The notes under the pieces are model-generated. The model was not told where the DNA came from. It ran no database searches and was given only the letters and a program-made list of their open reading frames with translations. Source: Microcaldota archaeon (GTDB taxonomy: Archaea; Micrarchaeota; Micrarchaeia; Anstonellales; Anstonellaceae). Taken from it: 5,423 bases of DNA. Shown piece after piece: positions 5,139-5,423 of this stretch (positions are counted from its first letter, which is position 1; the number at the start of each line of letters is the position of its first letter). The position numbers and the translations under genes were made by a program. The stretch spans positions 1,712 through 7,134 of the forward strand of contig JAHFEC010000062.1 of assembly GCA_023248665.1 (NCBI GenBank). The letters are read 5' to 3'.

Positions 5139-5342
5139 TTACGCCACTTGTAATCTTTTTATTTGATCGGAAAACGCTTGGCGTTGTTCGACATTTCGGA
5201 TCATTCTGGAGCCATTTATCAGAAGGGGGAGATTTCTATTTACGGTGGCATAGTCTCCTTGCTCTTTCGCAATTCGGGTTTCTTTGAGCAGGTTTGCGAT
5301 AATTGTTTGCTGCTCAATGTCTTTTTCCAGGTCCGTTGGCAT
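5139..5342 (-). CDS. Small helical protein of unknown function, partner of the Trypco2-like gene
   Basis: Unrecognised; 67 residues from ATG 5342 (MPTDLEKDIEQQTIIANLLK...). The sequence predicts two or three amphipathic helices: about 4-28, rich in Glu/Lys with IIANLLKE, and about 37-65, ending SDQIKRLQVA. It has no cysteine, membrane segment or signal peptide. It could be a small adaptor or effector-associated helical domain, as found near Trypco2 genes, but I cannot match it to one. GGTGAT three bases before the ATG supports this start. The same frame is open upstream through GTG 5417 to the window edge, so a longer protein entering from the right is possible. Its stop lies 18 bases before the Trypco2-like ATG, so the two are almost certainly co-transcribed. 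Base composition is low-GC, like its partner. Confidence 0.6.
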   Translation of the reverse strand: MPTDLEKDIEQQTIIANLLKETRIAKEQGDYATVNRNLPLLINGSRMIRNVEQRQAFSDQIKRLQVA

Positions 5343-5345
5343 AAA

Positions 5346-5381
5346 ATCACCGAGATTATCCTTGATTTGACACCTCATAAA
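5346..5381 (-). promoter_or_regulatory. Candidate promoter and ribosome binding site of the trypco2 unit
   Basis: On the minus strand TTTATGA (5381-5375) is centred about 26 bases before 5352. A transcript starting there would have a 10-base leader that begins with the GGTGAT (5351-5346) preceding ATG 5342. The same heptamer stands before the AlbA_2 gene at 4583-4577. It is a moderate match to an archaeal TATA box and could be chance. Bases 5382-5423 upstream contain nothing else I can assign. Confidence 0.35.
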
Positions 5382-5423
5382 GGAGGATAGAGCGCTCAAG
5401 TTTGGATTCGGGCGCACGGGCGT

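Overview
The window looks like a piece of a prokaryotic chromosome, more likely archaeal than bacterial. The archaeal hint comes from signals rather than from a marker gene. A TATAAATA box sits about 25 bases before an ATG that has almost no leader (minus strand, 122 to 93). Two further TTTATGA boxes sit at comparable positions. The Shine-Dalgarno sites are mostly of the GGTGAT / GGAGGTGA kind. The central genes are GC-rich (hand-counted 60-base lines give about 63-73 % GC), whereas lines at the right end give about 43 %. A bacterium is not excluded, and a DPANN-type archaeon is only a guess.

Left part (1-970). The first 31 codons of a minus-strand gene run off the left edge. A 180-base divergent promoter region with small inverted repeats separates it from a plus-strand gene (274-900). 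That gene encodes a 208-residue helical protein of unknown function whose C-terminal third resembles HEAT-type repeats. The plus-strand gene converges on the next cluster across a 70-base gap that holds one GC-rich hairpin.

Central part (971-4563, minus strand). Three tightly spaced genes read leftward: a Schlafen-like AlbA_2 / RecG-C-terminal-type regulator with a winged helix (3223-4563), a complete class A DnaJ (2073-3206, 16 bases downstream), and a divergent MidA/NDUFAF7-like SAM methyltransferase (971-2050, 22 bases downstream). The spacing implies co-transcription. DnaJ and the methyltransferase have their own ribosome binding sites. DnaK and GrpE are not in the window.

Right part (4564-5423, minus strand). 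This is a lower-GC block with a two-gene unit: a small helical protein of unknown function (5139-5342), then a 120-residue protein that I recognise as the Trypco2 type (4758-5120). That domain has been described from NTPase/protease-centred biological conflict systems. Between this unit and the AlbA_2 gene lies a stretch (4577-4807) with one reading frame that looks protein-like but is interrupted by a single TGA. It may be a gene remnant or two tiny ORFs. The right part, perhaps with the AlbA_2 gene, is the most accessory-looking region. The trypco2 unit is the best candidate for an uncharacterised system, although its effector genes, if any, would lie outside the window.
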